Below are positions 50,653 through 58,798 of a DNA stretch of 64,000 bases, one piece after another. Numbering within the stretch: the first letter of the stretch is position 1; every line of letters begins with the position of its first letter. Source of the stretch: an uncultured Paracoccaceae bacterium (lineage in GTDB: Bacteria > Pseudomonadota > Alphaproteobacteria > Rhodobacterales > Rhodobacteraceae); NCBI GenBank assembly GCA_937864535.1, contig CALMJS010000016.1:124001-188000 (forward strand), given 5' to 3'. The position numbers were made by a program, and so were the translations under genes. The notes beneath the pieces were generated by a model. The model saw only the letters and a program-made list of their open reading frames with translations. It had not been told where the DNA came from and searched no databases.

Positions 50653-50937
50653 ATGTCGCGTAAATGCGAATTGACTGGCAAAGGCCCGATGTCGGGCAAC
50701 AACGTCAGCCACGCCAACAACAAGACCCGTCGCCGTTATCTGCCGAACCTGCAGGACATCACCCTGCAATCGGACACTCTCGGCCGTTCGTACCGCTTCC
50801 GTATCACCGCTGCCGCCCTGCGCTCGGTTGATCACCGCGGTGGTCTGGACGCTTTCCTGCTCAAGGCCAAGGACGCTGACCTGTCGGCTGCGGCCCTGAA
50901 GATCAAGAAAGAACTCCAGAAGGCCACTGCCGCCTGA
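50653..50937 (+). CDS. rpmB: 50S ribosomal protein L28
   Basis: A 94-residue L28 protein. [20 protein letters not shown] is the family opening, followed by a basic [11 protein letters not shown] and a C-terminal helix rich in lysine and alanine. The alphaproteobacterial form is longer than the 78-residue E. coli protein, as seen here. It binds 23S rRNA in the large subunit and is needed for assembly. Zinc-ligand cysteine pairs are absent apart from Cys5, so it is not the C+ type. It is a single-gene unit with its own candidate promoter and an intrinsic terminator. Confidence 0.97.
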   Translation: MSRKCELTGKGPMSGNNVSHANNKTRRRYLPNLQDITLQSDTLGRSYRFRITAAALRSVDHRGGLDAFLLKAKDADLSAAALKIKKELQKATAA

Positions 50938-50958
50938 TTTCTGGATCCTTTGTGATCT

Positions 50959-50988
50959 AAGCCCGGTCAGAAATGGCCGGGCTTTTTC
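50959..50988 (+). terminator. Intrinsic terminator of rpmB
   Basis: AAGCCCGG (50959-50966) and CCGGGCTT (50977-50984) form the stem, followed by TTTC. It directly follows rpmB. Confidence 0.85.
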
Positions 50989-51123
50989 GTATTTGATGAT
51001 TCTACTTTTGCGAGAATTGATCCTTAATCAACACGCTTTTAACGCAACTTTAATCAACTCTCTCTATCAGATTGAAATTGATGATTGGGCCAATCGCTGC
51101 CCATTCAGGTCAACAGACAGGAG

Positions 51124-51690
51124 ATGACGTTGAAAACCTCTACAAAATTGGCCGCTGCATTGGCGGCGATGACACTTGCGACCTCGGCTGAGGCGGTGAC
51201 ATTCGATACATGGTCGATTTCGGGGCCGGGGACGACCTCGGTCACCTCGTCGAATGCCGACAACACGGATGTGACCTTTAGCTATAACACGATGGCCTTT
51301 TCCGGCACGTGGTCCGCAACAACCACGGTTCTGGCTGGTGGCACATATGATTTTTCGTGGCTCTACAATGGGATGCACGCGTGGTTCGCGGCGCAGGAAT
51401 ATCTGAACGTGACCTCGCCCACGTCGCAGGCGCTGGTGTCCAGCAGCAGCTTTGGCGGATTCAGCTATTCCGGAACCTCGGTGCTGTCGCTGGTCGCCGG
51501 GGATGTGCTGACCTTTACCTTTGGTGGCAGCAACGGCGATTATAACAATTTCCTCAATGGCACGATTGCCCTGACCGAAAATCTGCCAGCCGTGCCGCTG
51601 CCCGCGACGGGTGCGGCTTTGCTGGGCGCGATCGGGGCAATGGCGGTGGTGCGCCGCCGCAAAACGGCTTTGGCCTCGATGGCGGCCTGA
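51124..51690 (+). CDS. VPLPA-CTERM sorting domain-containing protein
   Basis: A secreted protein of about 188 residues. The N-terminal signal peptide ends near A-T-S-A-E-A. The middle (about 25-155) is rich in Thr, Ser and Gly with beta-strand character and no recognised catalytic domain. The C-terminus is V-P-L-P-A-T-G, a short hydrophobic helix and R-R-R-K: a VPLPA-CTERM sorting signal recognised by an exosortase-type system in Rhodobacteraceae. It is therefore probably displayed on or released from the cell surface. The AGGAG touches the ATG at 51124, leaving no spacing. A TTG at 51130, six bases beyond AGGAG, gives the standard N-terminus M-K-T-S-T-K-L-A-A-A and may be the true start. Confidence 0.82.
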   Translation: MTLKTSTKLAAALAAMTLATSAEAVTFDTWSISGPGTTSVTSSNADNTDVTFSYNTMAFSGTWSATTTVLAGGTYDFSWLYNGMHAWFAAQEYLNVTSPTSQALVSSSSFGGFSYSGTSVLSLVAGDVLTFTFGGSNGDYNNFLNGTIALTENLPAVPLPATGAALLGAIGAMAVVRRRKTALASMAA

Positions 51691-51703
51691 TCTCCGGATG
51701 CGA

Positions 51704-51737
51704 AAACGGCGCCACATGGGCGCCGTTTCTGGTTTAT
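51704..51737. terminator. Bidirectional terminator between VPLPA-CTERM gene and prpE
   Basis: AAACGGCGCC (51704-51713) and GGCGCCGTTT (51719-51728) form a 10-bp stem. The plus strand continues CTGGTTTATTT and the minus strand GTTTTCGC. It lies at a convergent junction and touches the prpE stop codon. Confidence 0.75.
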
Positions 51738-53623
51738 TTCGCGTAGCCCATCGCTTGGAGAGCGGTGCGGATTTCGTCGAGGATCACGGGGTCGTCGATC
51801 GTCGCAGGCATCTTGAAGTCTTGGCTGTCCGCAATCTTGACCATCGTGGCGCGCAGGATTTTGCCGGACCGGGTTTTCGGCAGGCGGTCCACCACGGTGG
51901 CCAGCTTGAACGCCGCGACCGGCCCGATCTGGTCGCGCACCAGCTTTACGACTTCCTTGACGATCTGGTCATGGTCGCGGTTACACCCCTTGTTCAGGCA
52001 CAGGAACCCCAGTGGCAACTGCCCCTTGAGATCGTCCCCGACGCCGATGACAGCACATTCGGCCACGTCGGGATGGCTGGCAAGGACCTCTTCCATCGCG
52101 CCGGTGGACAGGCGGTGACCGGCGACGTTGATCACGTCATCGGTGCGCGCCATGATGTAGAGATAGCCGTCCTCGTCGATCATGCCCGCATCGCCGGTTT
52201 CATAATAACCGGGGAAGGTGGTCAGATAGGATTTGCGATACCGCGCCTCGGCGTTCCACAGCGTCGGTAGGGTGCCGGGGGGCAGGGGCAGCGGCGTCAC
52301 AATGGCGCCCAAGGTGTTGGGCGGCAGCGTGTTGCCGCCTTCGTCGACGATCTTGAACTCGTATCCCGGCATCGCCACCGCAGGCGAACCATGTTTCACC
52401 GGCAGCAATTCGTTTCCGACCGGGTTTGCCACCGCCGGATAGCCCAGTTCGGTCTGCCACCAGTGGTCGATGACCGGAACGTTCAGGTGCTGCTCTGCCC
52501 ACCTGATCGTCTCCGGATCGGCCCGTTCCCCGGCGAGGTAGAGCGCGCGCAGGCAGGACAGATCGTACTTGGTGACATATTCGCCAGTTGGGTCCTCGCG
52601 CTTGATTGCGCGGAAGGCGGTCGGCGCGGTAAAGAAACTGCGGACGTTCCATTCCGAAATCACCCGCCAGAAGGTGCCCGGATCGGGGGTGCCGACCGGC
52701 TTGCCTTCGAACACGATGGTGGTGTTGCCGTGGATCAACGGGCCATAGGTGATATAGCTGTGCCCGACGACCCAACCCACGTCCGACGCGGCCCAGAACA
52801 CATCGCCCGGATCGACGTTGTAGATGTTCTTCATCGTCCAGTTCAGCGCGACCAAATGGCCGGCGGTCGGGCGCACGACGCCCTTGGGCTGGCCGGTGGT
52901 GCCGGAGGTGTAGAGGATGTAGGCGGGGTGATTGCCCTCGACCGGCACGCATTCCGCCGGCTCAACACCATATTGGAACCCGTGCCAGTTATAGTCGCGA
53001 CCTTCGATCAGCCGAGCAACCTCTTGTTCACGCTGGAAAATAACGCAAAAATCGGGCTTGTGCGTCGCCTGATCGATCGCCGAGTCCAGCAGGGGTTTGT
53101 AATGCACGACCCGCCCCGGTTCCAACCCGCAGGAGGCAGCAATGATCGCCTTGGGCGTGGCGTCGTCGATACGGACCGCCAGTTCATGCGCGGCAAAGCC
53201 GCCAAACACCACCGAGTGCACCGCGCCGAGGCGGGCGCAGGCCAGCATCGCCTCTAGGGCTTCGGGGATCATCGGCATATAGATGATGACGCGGTCGCCC
53301 TTTTCGATCCCCTTGGCCCGCAGCGCCCCGGCCAGATTGGCCACGCGATTGCGCAGTTCCATATAGGAAATCGTCCGTTTGGTATGGGTGATCGGGCTGT
53401 CGTAGATGATCGCGGTCTGTTCGCCGCGACCCGCTTCGACGTGCCGGTCGACGGCGTTCCAGCAGGTGTTGACCTTGGCATCCGAAAACCATTCGTAAAT
53501 CGGGGCGTTGTCGTCAAAGAGAGCCTTTGTCGGGGCTTCGACCCAATCAATCGCCTTGGCCTGTTCCATCCAGAACCCCTCGGGGTCTGCTTTCCAGGCG
53601 TTATAGACGTCCTTGTATGCCAT
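51734..53623 (-). CDS. prpE: Propionyl-CoA synthetase
   Basis: A 629-residue AMP-forming acyl-CoA synthetase. The phosphate loop is Y-T-S-G-T-T-G-Q-P-K-G-V-V-R, A-S-D-V-G-W-V-V-G-H-S-Y is in the acyl pocket, and T-R-S-G-K-I-L-R near the C-terminus carries the catalytic, acetylatable lysine. An ACAS_N region at the start (Y-N-A-W-K-A-D-P-E-G-F-W) and the length match PrpE, not AcsA. It converts propionate to propionyl-CoA, which meets the MeaB-supported mutase route. The start at 53623 follows AGAGGAGGATCCGATAC. TTTGCAAA-type sites upstream suggest control by a short-chain fatty acyl-CoA regulator. Confidence 0.94.
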   Translation of the reverse strand: MAYKDVYNAWKADPEGFWMEQAKAIDWVEAPTKALFDDNAPIYEWFSDAKVNTCWNAVDRHVEAGRGEQTAIIYDSPITHTKRTISYMELRNRVANLAGALRAKGIEKGDRVIIYMPMIPEALEAMLACARLGAVHSVVFGGFAAHELAVRIDDATPKAIIAASCGLEPGRVVHYKPLLDSAIDQATHKPDFCVIFQREQEVARLIEGRDYNWHGFQYGVEPAECVPVEGNHPAYILYTSGTTGQPKGVVRPTAGHLVALNWTMKNIYNVDPGDVFWAASDVGWVVGHSYITYGPLIHGNTTIVFEGKPVGTPDPGTFWRVISEWNVRSFFTAPTAFRAIKREDPTGEYVTKYDLSCLRALYLAGERADPETIRWAEQHLNVPVIDHWWQTELGYPAVANPVGNELLPVKHGSPAVAMPGYEFKIVDEGGNTLPPNTLGAIVTPLPLPPGTLPTLWNAEARYRKSYLTTFPGYYETGDAGMIDEDGYLYIMARTDDVINVAGHRLSTGAMEEVLASHPDVAECAVIGVGDDLKGQLPLGFLCLNKGCNRDHDQIVKEVVKLVRDQIGPVAAFKLATVVDRLPKTRSGKILRATMVKIADSQDFKMPATIDDPVILDEIRTALQAMGYAK

Positions 53624-53744
53624 GTATCGGATCCTCCTCTGGATTGGACCTAGGTCTAAAGGAGGCAGCGCAGATCGGGCAAGTTTGTTAGCGCAGAACG
53701 CGACGGTTTGGCGCAGAAAATTTGCAGATTTGGGGCTAGAGGGG

Positions 53745-53811
53745 TTGCAAATTTTTGCAAACCAGCCAAAATTATAACGGATACTGTAAAATTCGCATGT
53801 GTTTTGCAAAA
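53745..53811 (-). promoter_or_regulatory. TTTGCAAA sites upstream of prpE (ScfR/PccR-type operator)
   Basis: TTGCAAA (53745-53751) and TTTGCAAA (53754-53761) sit side by side, with a further palindrome TTTTGCAAAA (53802-53811) and a partial copy near 53720. TTTGCAAA repeats are the known recognition motif of short-chain fatty acyl-CoA regulators such as PccR of Rhodobacter sphaeroides, which controls propionyl-CoA metabolism. Their location 120-190 bases before prpE fits. No such regulator gene is in the window. Confidence 0.62.
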
Positions 53812-53844
53812 TTGCTAAGTCGATTTGTAAATCGACCAGAGAAT

Positions 53845-54543
53845 CTACTGCGTCGCCATCAACTCTTGGATTTGACCTAGGACCAGTTCAGGGCGGGCGT
53901 GGTGAATGTAATGATCCGCCTCCACAAAGGTTAGCCGCGTTTGCGCGTAGGGGGCGCTAAATTCGACCGCAGCGTTTTGCCACGCATCGCGGTAATTCGC
54001 GGATACGCCCATCGGGTTTTGGTTGGAGATCAGCATCCACAGGGGGATAGTGCCGAGGGTCCTAGGGTCCGGCCAGTTCGTCGCGTCAAAGCCGCGAATT
54101 TCGGCCTTTTGCGCCCGTCCCATGAGCATCATCATCGCCGAGGGTATTTTGCAGGGCCGTGCGCCGTCTAATTCGCAGCGCTGTTTGAAATTGGGCATCC
54201 GCCCGTCAACCAACAGAATACCGCCGGTTTCATTCGGGTGCGCGGCGGCAAAGCTCAGTGCGGTCATCGACCCAATCGAATGGGCGACGAGGTAATAGGG
54301 CGGCTTGGCACCTGCCGCCTGCAGTTGGCTGTACAGATAATCCGCCGTCTCATTGCCTGTGCGTAGCCCGTCATTGTCCGTGGGCATCCGCCGTGGGCGT
54401 TGGTTTAGAAAAACCGGGACCGATAGGCGATCCGCAATAGCTTGGAAACTCTCTCGGCCATCGCCGAGTCCGGGTTCAAAGACCACGGTTTCGGCCAAAA
54501 CAGGGGCTGATAGGAGAAGGAAAACAACACTCAGAAAACGCAT
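53845..54543 (-). CDS. Secreted alpha/beta-fold hydrolase
   Basis: A 232-residue protein with a signal peptide (about 1-17, ending V-L-A-E) and an alpha/beta hydrolase fold. E-P-G-L-G-D-G is the oxyanion region and A-H-S-I-G-S the nucleophile elbow. A late H-Y-I-H-H-A region supplies the catalytic histidine. Its location should be the periplasm or outside the cell. No lid domain is evident, so a small esterase or lipase-like role is plausible. The ATG at 54543 lies behind AGGAG and within a hairpin; a GTG nine bases upstream is in frame but less favoured. It lies between prpE and maeB on the same strand but is separated from both by structured gaps. Confidence 0.82.
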   Translation of the reverse strand: MRFLSVVFLLLSAPVLAETVVFEPGLGDGRESFQAIADRLSVPVFLNQRPRRMPTDNDGLRTGNETADYLYSQLQAAGAKPPYYLVAHSIGSMTALSFAAAHPNETGGILLVDGRMPNFKQRCELDGARPCKIPSAMMMLMGRAQKAEIRGFDATNWPDPRTLGTIPLWMLISNQNPMGVSANYRDAWQNAAVEFSAPYAQTRLTFVEADHYIHHARPELVLGQIQELMATQ

Positions 54544-54575
54544 GGGCGGCACTCCTGACCGGAACTGCCGCCCAT
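54542..54575 (-). other. Hairpin covering the start codon of the secreted hydrolase gene
   Basis: ATGGGCGGCA (54542-54551) and TGCCGCCCAT (54566-54575) are a perfect 10-bp inverted repeat. On the message, the ribosome site AGGAG falls in the loop and part of the ATG in the stem, so folding could reduce translation. A smaller dyad GGTAAC-N13-GTTACC (54588-54612) at the maeB stop codon is next to it and may end that transcript. Confidence 0.45.
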
Positions 54576-54607
54576 CTAAGGCATCTAGGTAACGTCTGTA
54601 AGTCAGG

Positions 54608-56887
54608 TTACCCGTAGTGTGCGACCGGGGTTCCGGCGATGGCTGACATATTCAGCAGGCCGCGCGGGGTGATCGACGAGGTGACGATATGTGCCTTGTT
54701 GCCCATGCCCATCAGGATCGGACCGACCTCTAGCCCGCCGCCCTTCATTTTCAGGATGTTACGCACGCCAGAGGCAGCGTCGGTATTCGCGAACACCAGC
54801 GCGTTTGCCATGCCCTTCATCCGGTTGCCCGGGAAGATCCGTTCGCGCAGGACCGGATCAAAGGCCGAGTCGATGTGCATCTCGCCCTCGTAGCAGAAGT
54901 CGCGGGGCTGGCTGTCCAGAATTCGCAGCGCCTCGCGCATCCGGCGGCCCGAGTCAGAGTCGAGGTTGCCGAACTGCGAATGCGAACACAGCGCGATGTT
55001 GGGCGTCAGGCCAAAGCGGCGGATATGCCGTGCGGTGCCGACCACGGTTTCGGCGATCTGTTCCGGCGTTGGTTCGGCGTGTACCTGCGTATCGGCCACG
55101 AAAAGCGGCCCATCCTCGAGGATCATCATCGACAAGGCCCCCACCGGGTGCAGCCCGTCGCGGCCCAGCACCTCGTTGACGTATTTCAGGTGCCACAGGA
55201 ACTGGCCAAAGGTGCCGCAGATCATGCTGTCGGCTTCGCCGCGATGGACCATGACCGCCGCAATCGCGGTGGTATTGGTGCGCATGATCGCCTTGGCCAG
55301 ATCGGGGGTGATGCCATTGCGGGCCATCAGCCCGTGATAGGTGGACCAGTAATCGTAATAGCGAGGATCGTTTTCGGGGTTCACGATCTCGAAATCGGTG
55401 CGGGGGCGGATTTTCAGGCCGGCGCGTTCACAGCGGGCCTCTATCACCTCGGGGCGGCCGATCAGGATCGGCGTGTCGGTGGTCTCTTCCATGATCGCCT
55501 GAGCGGCGCGCAGGACGCGTTCGTCTTCGCCCTCGGCAAACACGATGCGCCGTTCGGCGGTGCGGGCTGCCTCGAACACCGGACGCATCAACAGCGCGGA
55601 TTTGAACACGCTGCCGTCCAGTTTCTTCTTGTATTCGTCCATGTTTTCAATGGGACGGGTCGCGACGCCGGTTTCCATCGCGGCCTTGGCCACGGCGCTG
55701 GCAACCACGCCGATCAGGCGCGGATCGAACGGTTTGGGGATCAGGTAATCCGCGCCAAAGGCCAGTTTTTCGCCCTGATAGGCGGCAGCGGCCTCGGCGC
55801 TGGTGGTCTGACGGGCGAGGGCGGCGATGCCTTCGACACAGGCGATCTCCATCTCGTCATTGATGGTGGTCGCGCCGACATCCAGGGCCCCGCGGAAAAT
55901 AAACGGGAAGCACAGGACGTTGTTCACCTGGTTCGGATAATCGCTGCGGCCGGTGGCGATGATCGCGGTCGGGGCGACCTCTCGGGCGGCCTCGGGGGTG
56001 ATTTCCGGATTTGGGTTGGCCAATGCGAAAATAATCGGCCGATCGGCCATTTTCGCGACCATCTCGGGCTTGAGCACGCCGGGGCCAGACAGGCCAAGGA
56101 ACAGGTCCGCGCCCTCGATCACGTCCAGCAGGCTACGGGGTTGGTCGCCCTGCGCATAGGCGGCCTTTTGCGGGGTCATGTCTTCGGTGCGGCCATTGTA
56201 GACCAGACCTTGCAAGTCGCAGAGCCAGACGTTTTCGCGTTTGACGCCCAGTTTCAGCAGCATGTCCAGACAGGCGATCCCGGCTGCGCCGCCGCCGGTC
56301 GAAACGACCTTGATCTCGGCCCAGTCCTTGCCTGCGACATGCAGCGCGTTGGTGGCTGCCGCGCCGACAACGATCGCGGTGCCATGCTGGTCGTCGTGGA
56401 AGACCGGGATATTCATCCGCTCGCGGCAGAGTTTTTCCACGATAAAGCAGTCGGGGGCCTTGATGTCTTCGAGGTTGATCGCGCCAAAGGTCGGTTCTAG
56501 CGCGCAGACGATATCGGCCAGCTTGTGCGGGTCACTCTCGTTCACTTCGATGTCAAAGCAGTCGATATTGGCGAATTTCTTGAACAGAACCGCCTTGCCT
56601 TCCATCACCGGCTTTGACGCCAGAGCGCCGATATTGCCCAGACCCAGAACCGCCGTCCCGTTCGACACCACCGCCACGAGGTTGCCGCGCGCGGTATAAT
56701 CGCGGGCGGTATCGGCGTTCGCCTTGATCTCCAGGCATGCCTCGGCAACGCCGGGGCTATAGGCGCGGGCCAGATCGCGGCCATTGGCCAGCGGCTTGGT
56801 CGCGCGAATTTCCAGTTTGCCGGGTTTGGGGAACTGGTGGTAATCCAGTGCCGCCTGCCGCAGGTTGTCTTTGGTCGTGTCGGTCAT
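54608..56887 (-). CDS. maeB: NADP-dependent malic enzyme with C-terminal phosphotransacetylase-like domain
   Basis: A 759-residue two-domain protein. The N-terminal malic enzyme part (about 1-430) has [23 protein letters not shown], the catalytic F-H-D-D-Q-H-G-T-A and the cofactor motif [10 protein letters not shown]. The C-terminal part (about 440-759) is a phosphotransacetylase fold, in MaeB proteins a regulatory domain that senses acetyl-CoA rather than a working enzyme. It decarboxylates malate to pyruvate with NADP, giving pyruvate and NADPH during growth on C4 acids or compounds degraded to them. A 20-bp palindrome lies immediately upstream of the start. Length is typical of alphaproteobacteria. 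Confidence 0.96.
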   Translation of the reverse strand: MTDTTKDNLRQAALDYHQFPKPGKLEIRATKPLANGRDLARAYSPGVAEACLEIKANADTARDYTARGNLVAVVSNGTAVLGLGNIGALASKPVMEGKAVLFKKFANIDCFDIEVNESDPHKLADIVCALEPTFGAINLEDIKAPDCFIVEKLCRERMNIPVFHDDQHGTAIVVGAAATNALHVAGKDWAEIKVVSTGGGAAGIACLDMLLKLGVKRENVWLCDLQGLVYNGRTEDMTPQKAAYAQGDQPRSLLDVIEGADLFLGLSGPGVLKPEMVAKMADRPIIFALANPNPEITPEAAREVAPTAIIATGRSDYPNQVNNVLCFPFIFRGALDVGATTINDEMEIACVEGIAALARQTTSAEAAAAYQGEKLAFGADYLIPKPFDPRLIGVVASAVAKAAMETGVATRPIENMDEYKKKLDGSVFKSALLMRPVFEAARTAERRIVFAEGEDERVLRAAQAIMEETTDTPILIGRPEVIEARCERAGLKIRPRTDFEIVNPENDPRYYDYWSTYHGLMARNGITPDLAKAIMRTNTTAIAAVMVHRGEADSMICGTFGQFLWHLKYVNEVLGRDGLHPVGALSMMILEDGPLFVADTQVHAEPTPEQIAETVVGTARHIRRFGLTPNIALCSHSQFGNLDSDSGRRMREALRILDSQPRDFCYEGEMHIDSAFDPVLRERIFPGNRMKGMANALVFANTDAASGVRNILKMKGGGLEVGPILMGMGNKAHIVTSSITPRGLLNMSAIAGTPVAHYG

Positions 56888-56903
56888 GGGTGCCTCCCTG
56901 GGG

Positions 56904-56923
56904 ATGGTTTAACGTTAAACCAT
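56904..56923. promoter_or_regulatory. 20-bp palindrome before maeB (LacI-type operator)
   Basis: ATGGTTTAACGTTAAACCAT is a perfect 20-bp palindrome with a central CG, lying 17 bases before the maeB start. A central-CG palindrome of this type is typical of LacI-family operators. Position over the promoter or early leader suggests repression of maeB. The divergent cdd operon begins 179 bases beyond it, so effects on that operon are less likely. Confidence 0.6.
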
Positions 56924-57101
56924 ATTTCGGGCTTTGTCGTGTTCTATGGGGGTCCTTATCTGCATTCGTCGATGACTTGCAAATCTTATCGGCTGGGATC
57001 AGGCTGAAATCAGGCTGGAGTCAGCAAAGCGAGCCTTGCATCTCGGGCGCTGGCGCGGCACATTTTACCAACTGATAAAACTTTGACCCATGAGGGCCCG
57101 C

Positions 57102-57494
57102 ATGTCACTGATCGACCACGCCACCAAGGTTCGCGAACGGGCCTATGCCCCCTATTCGAATTTCAAGGTCGGGGCGGCCCTGATCACCACGACAGGGACG
57201 ATCTACGTTGGCTGCAATGTCGAAAACGTCGCCTATCCAGAAGGCACCTGCGCCGAGGCGGGCGCCATCGCGGCGATGATTGCGGGCGGGGATGCGCAAA
57301 TCGCTGAAATCGCTGTGATTGCCGACAGTCCGATGCCCGTCAGCCCCTGTGGCGGCTGTCGTCAGAAAATCGCGGAATTCGCCGCCCCGGACGTGCCGGT
57401 GATCATGGCGACGACGGATGGACTGCGGGTGCAAACCACCGTGCGCGATCTGCTGCCGGGGGTGTTTACCCCCGACCACATGAGCCGCACCTGA
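57102..57494 (+). CDS. cdd: Cytidine deaminase
   Basis: A 130-residue homotetramer-type cytidine deaminase. The zinc site is C50-A-E52 (catalytic Glu) and C83-x2-C86 in SPCGGCRQ. The family's Y-A-P-Y-S-N-F-K-V-G-A-A-L segment, which contacts the ribose, lies at 15-27. It turns cytidine and deoxycytidine into uridine forms, which the next enzymes split and salvage. I chose the ATG at 57102, which has GAGGG five bases upstream and gives the usual 130-residue length; an ATG 12 bases earlier also works. Its stop overlaps the deoA start by one base. Confidence 0.94.
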   Translation: MSLIDHATKVRERAYAPYSNFKVGAALITTTGTIYVGCNVENVAYPEGTCAEAGAIAAMIAGGDAQIAEIAVIADSPMPVSPCGGCRQKIAEFAAPDVPVIMATTDGLRVQTTVRDLLPGVFTPDHMSRT

Positions 57495-58798
57495 TGGACG
57501 CACGTGCGATCATCGCCAAGGTTCGCGACGGAACCACGCCCAGCGTTGACGAATTGCGCTGGTTTGCCGCGGGCCTTGCCTCTGGTGCGGTGTCGGATGC
57601 GCAGGCCGGTGCCTTTGCCATGGGCGTTTTGCTCAATGGATTGGCAGAGGAGGGACGCGTCGCGCTGACCTTGGGGATGCGTGATTCTGGCGATGTGTTG
57701 TCGTGGCGGCTGGATGGACCGGTGATCGACAAACATTCCACCGGCGGAGTGGGGGACTGCGTGTCGCTAATCCTTGCTCCGGCCTTGGCGGCCTGCGGGG
57801 TCTATGTGCCGATGATTTCGGGCCGGGGTCTGGGTCATACTGGCGGCACGCTCGACAAGATGGAGGCGATACCCGGTGTCACCGCGCAATTGCCAGAGTC
57901 CGAGTTGCGCCGGATCGTGGCCAAGGTCGGCTGCGCCGTTGTCGGTGCGACAGGCAGCATCGCGCCTGCGGACCGGCGGCTCTATGCGATCCGCGACGTC
58001 AGCGCCACGGTCGAGAGCATTGATCTGATCACCGCCTCGATCCTGTCCAAGAAACTGGCGGCGGGGCTGGACGGGTTGGTGCTGGACGTCAAGGTCGGCA
58101 CCGGCGCGTTCATGAAATCCGCCGAGGATGCCCGCGCACTGGCGCAATCGCTGGTGACGACTGCGAACGGTGCGGGTTGCAAAACGGCGGCCATGATCAC
58201 CGATATGAACGAACCTCTGGCCCCGACGCTGGGCAACGCGCTCGAGGTTGCGACCTGCATGGAGGTTCTCTCGGGCGACAGGCTGGCCGCGCCGCGTCTG
58301 CATGATCTGACCGTCGCCTTGGGCGGGCGCTGTCTGGCCTTGGCGGGCGGGGCCGAGGGCGAGGGCGAGGAAAAAATCGCCGAGGCGATTGCCTCGGGAG
58401 CCGCGATGGAGAGGTTCGCCCAGATGGTCTATGAAATGGGCGGGCCGCCGGATATGGACCGCGATTGGCGGACGCATTTGCCCAAGGCGCCGGTTGTTTT
58501 GCCGGTCACCGCGCCGACCTCGGGGCTGCTGTCCGGCTGGGACGGGCAGGCGCTGGGGCTAGCGGTGGTGGACTTGGGCGGCGGGCGCAGGGTCGAAACC
58601 GATCGGATCGATCCGGCGGTCGGGATCACCGATGTGCTGCCGATCGGTCGAGGGGTCGAGGCGGGGCAGGTGATCGCCACGGTCCATGCGCGTAATGCCG
58701 CCGATGCGCAGGCTGCCGCGCAAACGGTGCTGGATGCGGTGTCGCTGGGCGGCGCGGATCCGGATTATCCCTTGTTACATGATCGGATAGACCCATGA
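57494..58798 (+). CDS. deoA: Thymidine phosphorylase
   Basis: A 434-residue pyrimidine nucleoside phosphorylase. The signature S-G-R-G-L-G-H-T-G-G-T-L-D-K-M-E is near residues 110-125, and K-H-S-T-G-G-V-G-D binds phosphate. The C-terminal PYNP domain is complete. It splits thymidine (and deoxyuridine made by Cdd) into base plus deoxyribose-1-phosphate, which DeoB then isomerises. It overlaps cdd by one base and deoB by four bases, making a coupled salvage operon. Confidence 0.96.
   Translation: MDARAIIAKVRDGTTPSVDELRWFAAGLASGAVSDAQAGAFAMGVLLNGLAEEGRVALTLGMRDSGDVLSWRLDGPVIDKHSTGGVGDCVSLILAPALAACGVYVPMISGRGLGHTGGTLDKMEAIPGVTAQLPESELRRIVAKVGCAVVGATGSIAPADRRLYAIRDVSATVESIDLITASILSKKLAAGLDGLVLDVKVGTGAFMKSAEDARALAQSLVTTANGAGCKTAAMITDMNEPLAPTLGNALEVATCMEVLSGDRLAAPRLHDLTVALGGRCLALAGGAEGEGEEKIAEAIASGAAMERFAQMVYEMGGPPDMDRDWRTHLPKAPVVLPVTAPTSGLLSGWDGQALGLAVVDLGGGRRVETDRIDPAVGITDVLPIGRGVEAGQVIATVHARNAADAQAAAQTVLDAVSLGGADPDYPLLHDRIDP

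Noticed and set aside
53624-53809. N-terminal extension of prpE
   Set aside because: The added residues run through the AT-rich promoter with the TTTGCAAA sites, and AGGAGG sits directly before the ATG at 53623.
54875-56500. Forward open frame of about 540 codons opposite maeB
   Set aside because: maeB is complete with all catalytic motifs on the reverse strand; the forward frame has shadow composition.
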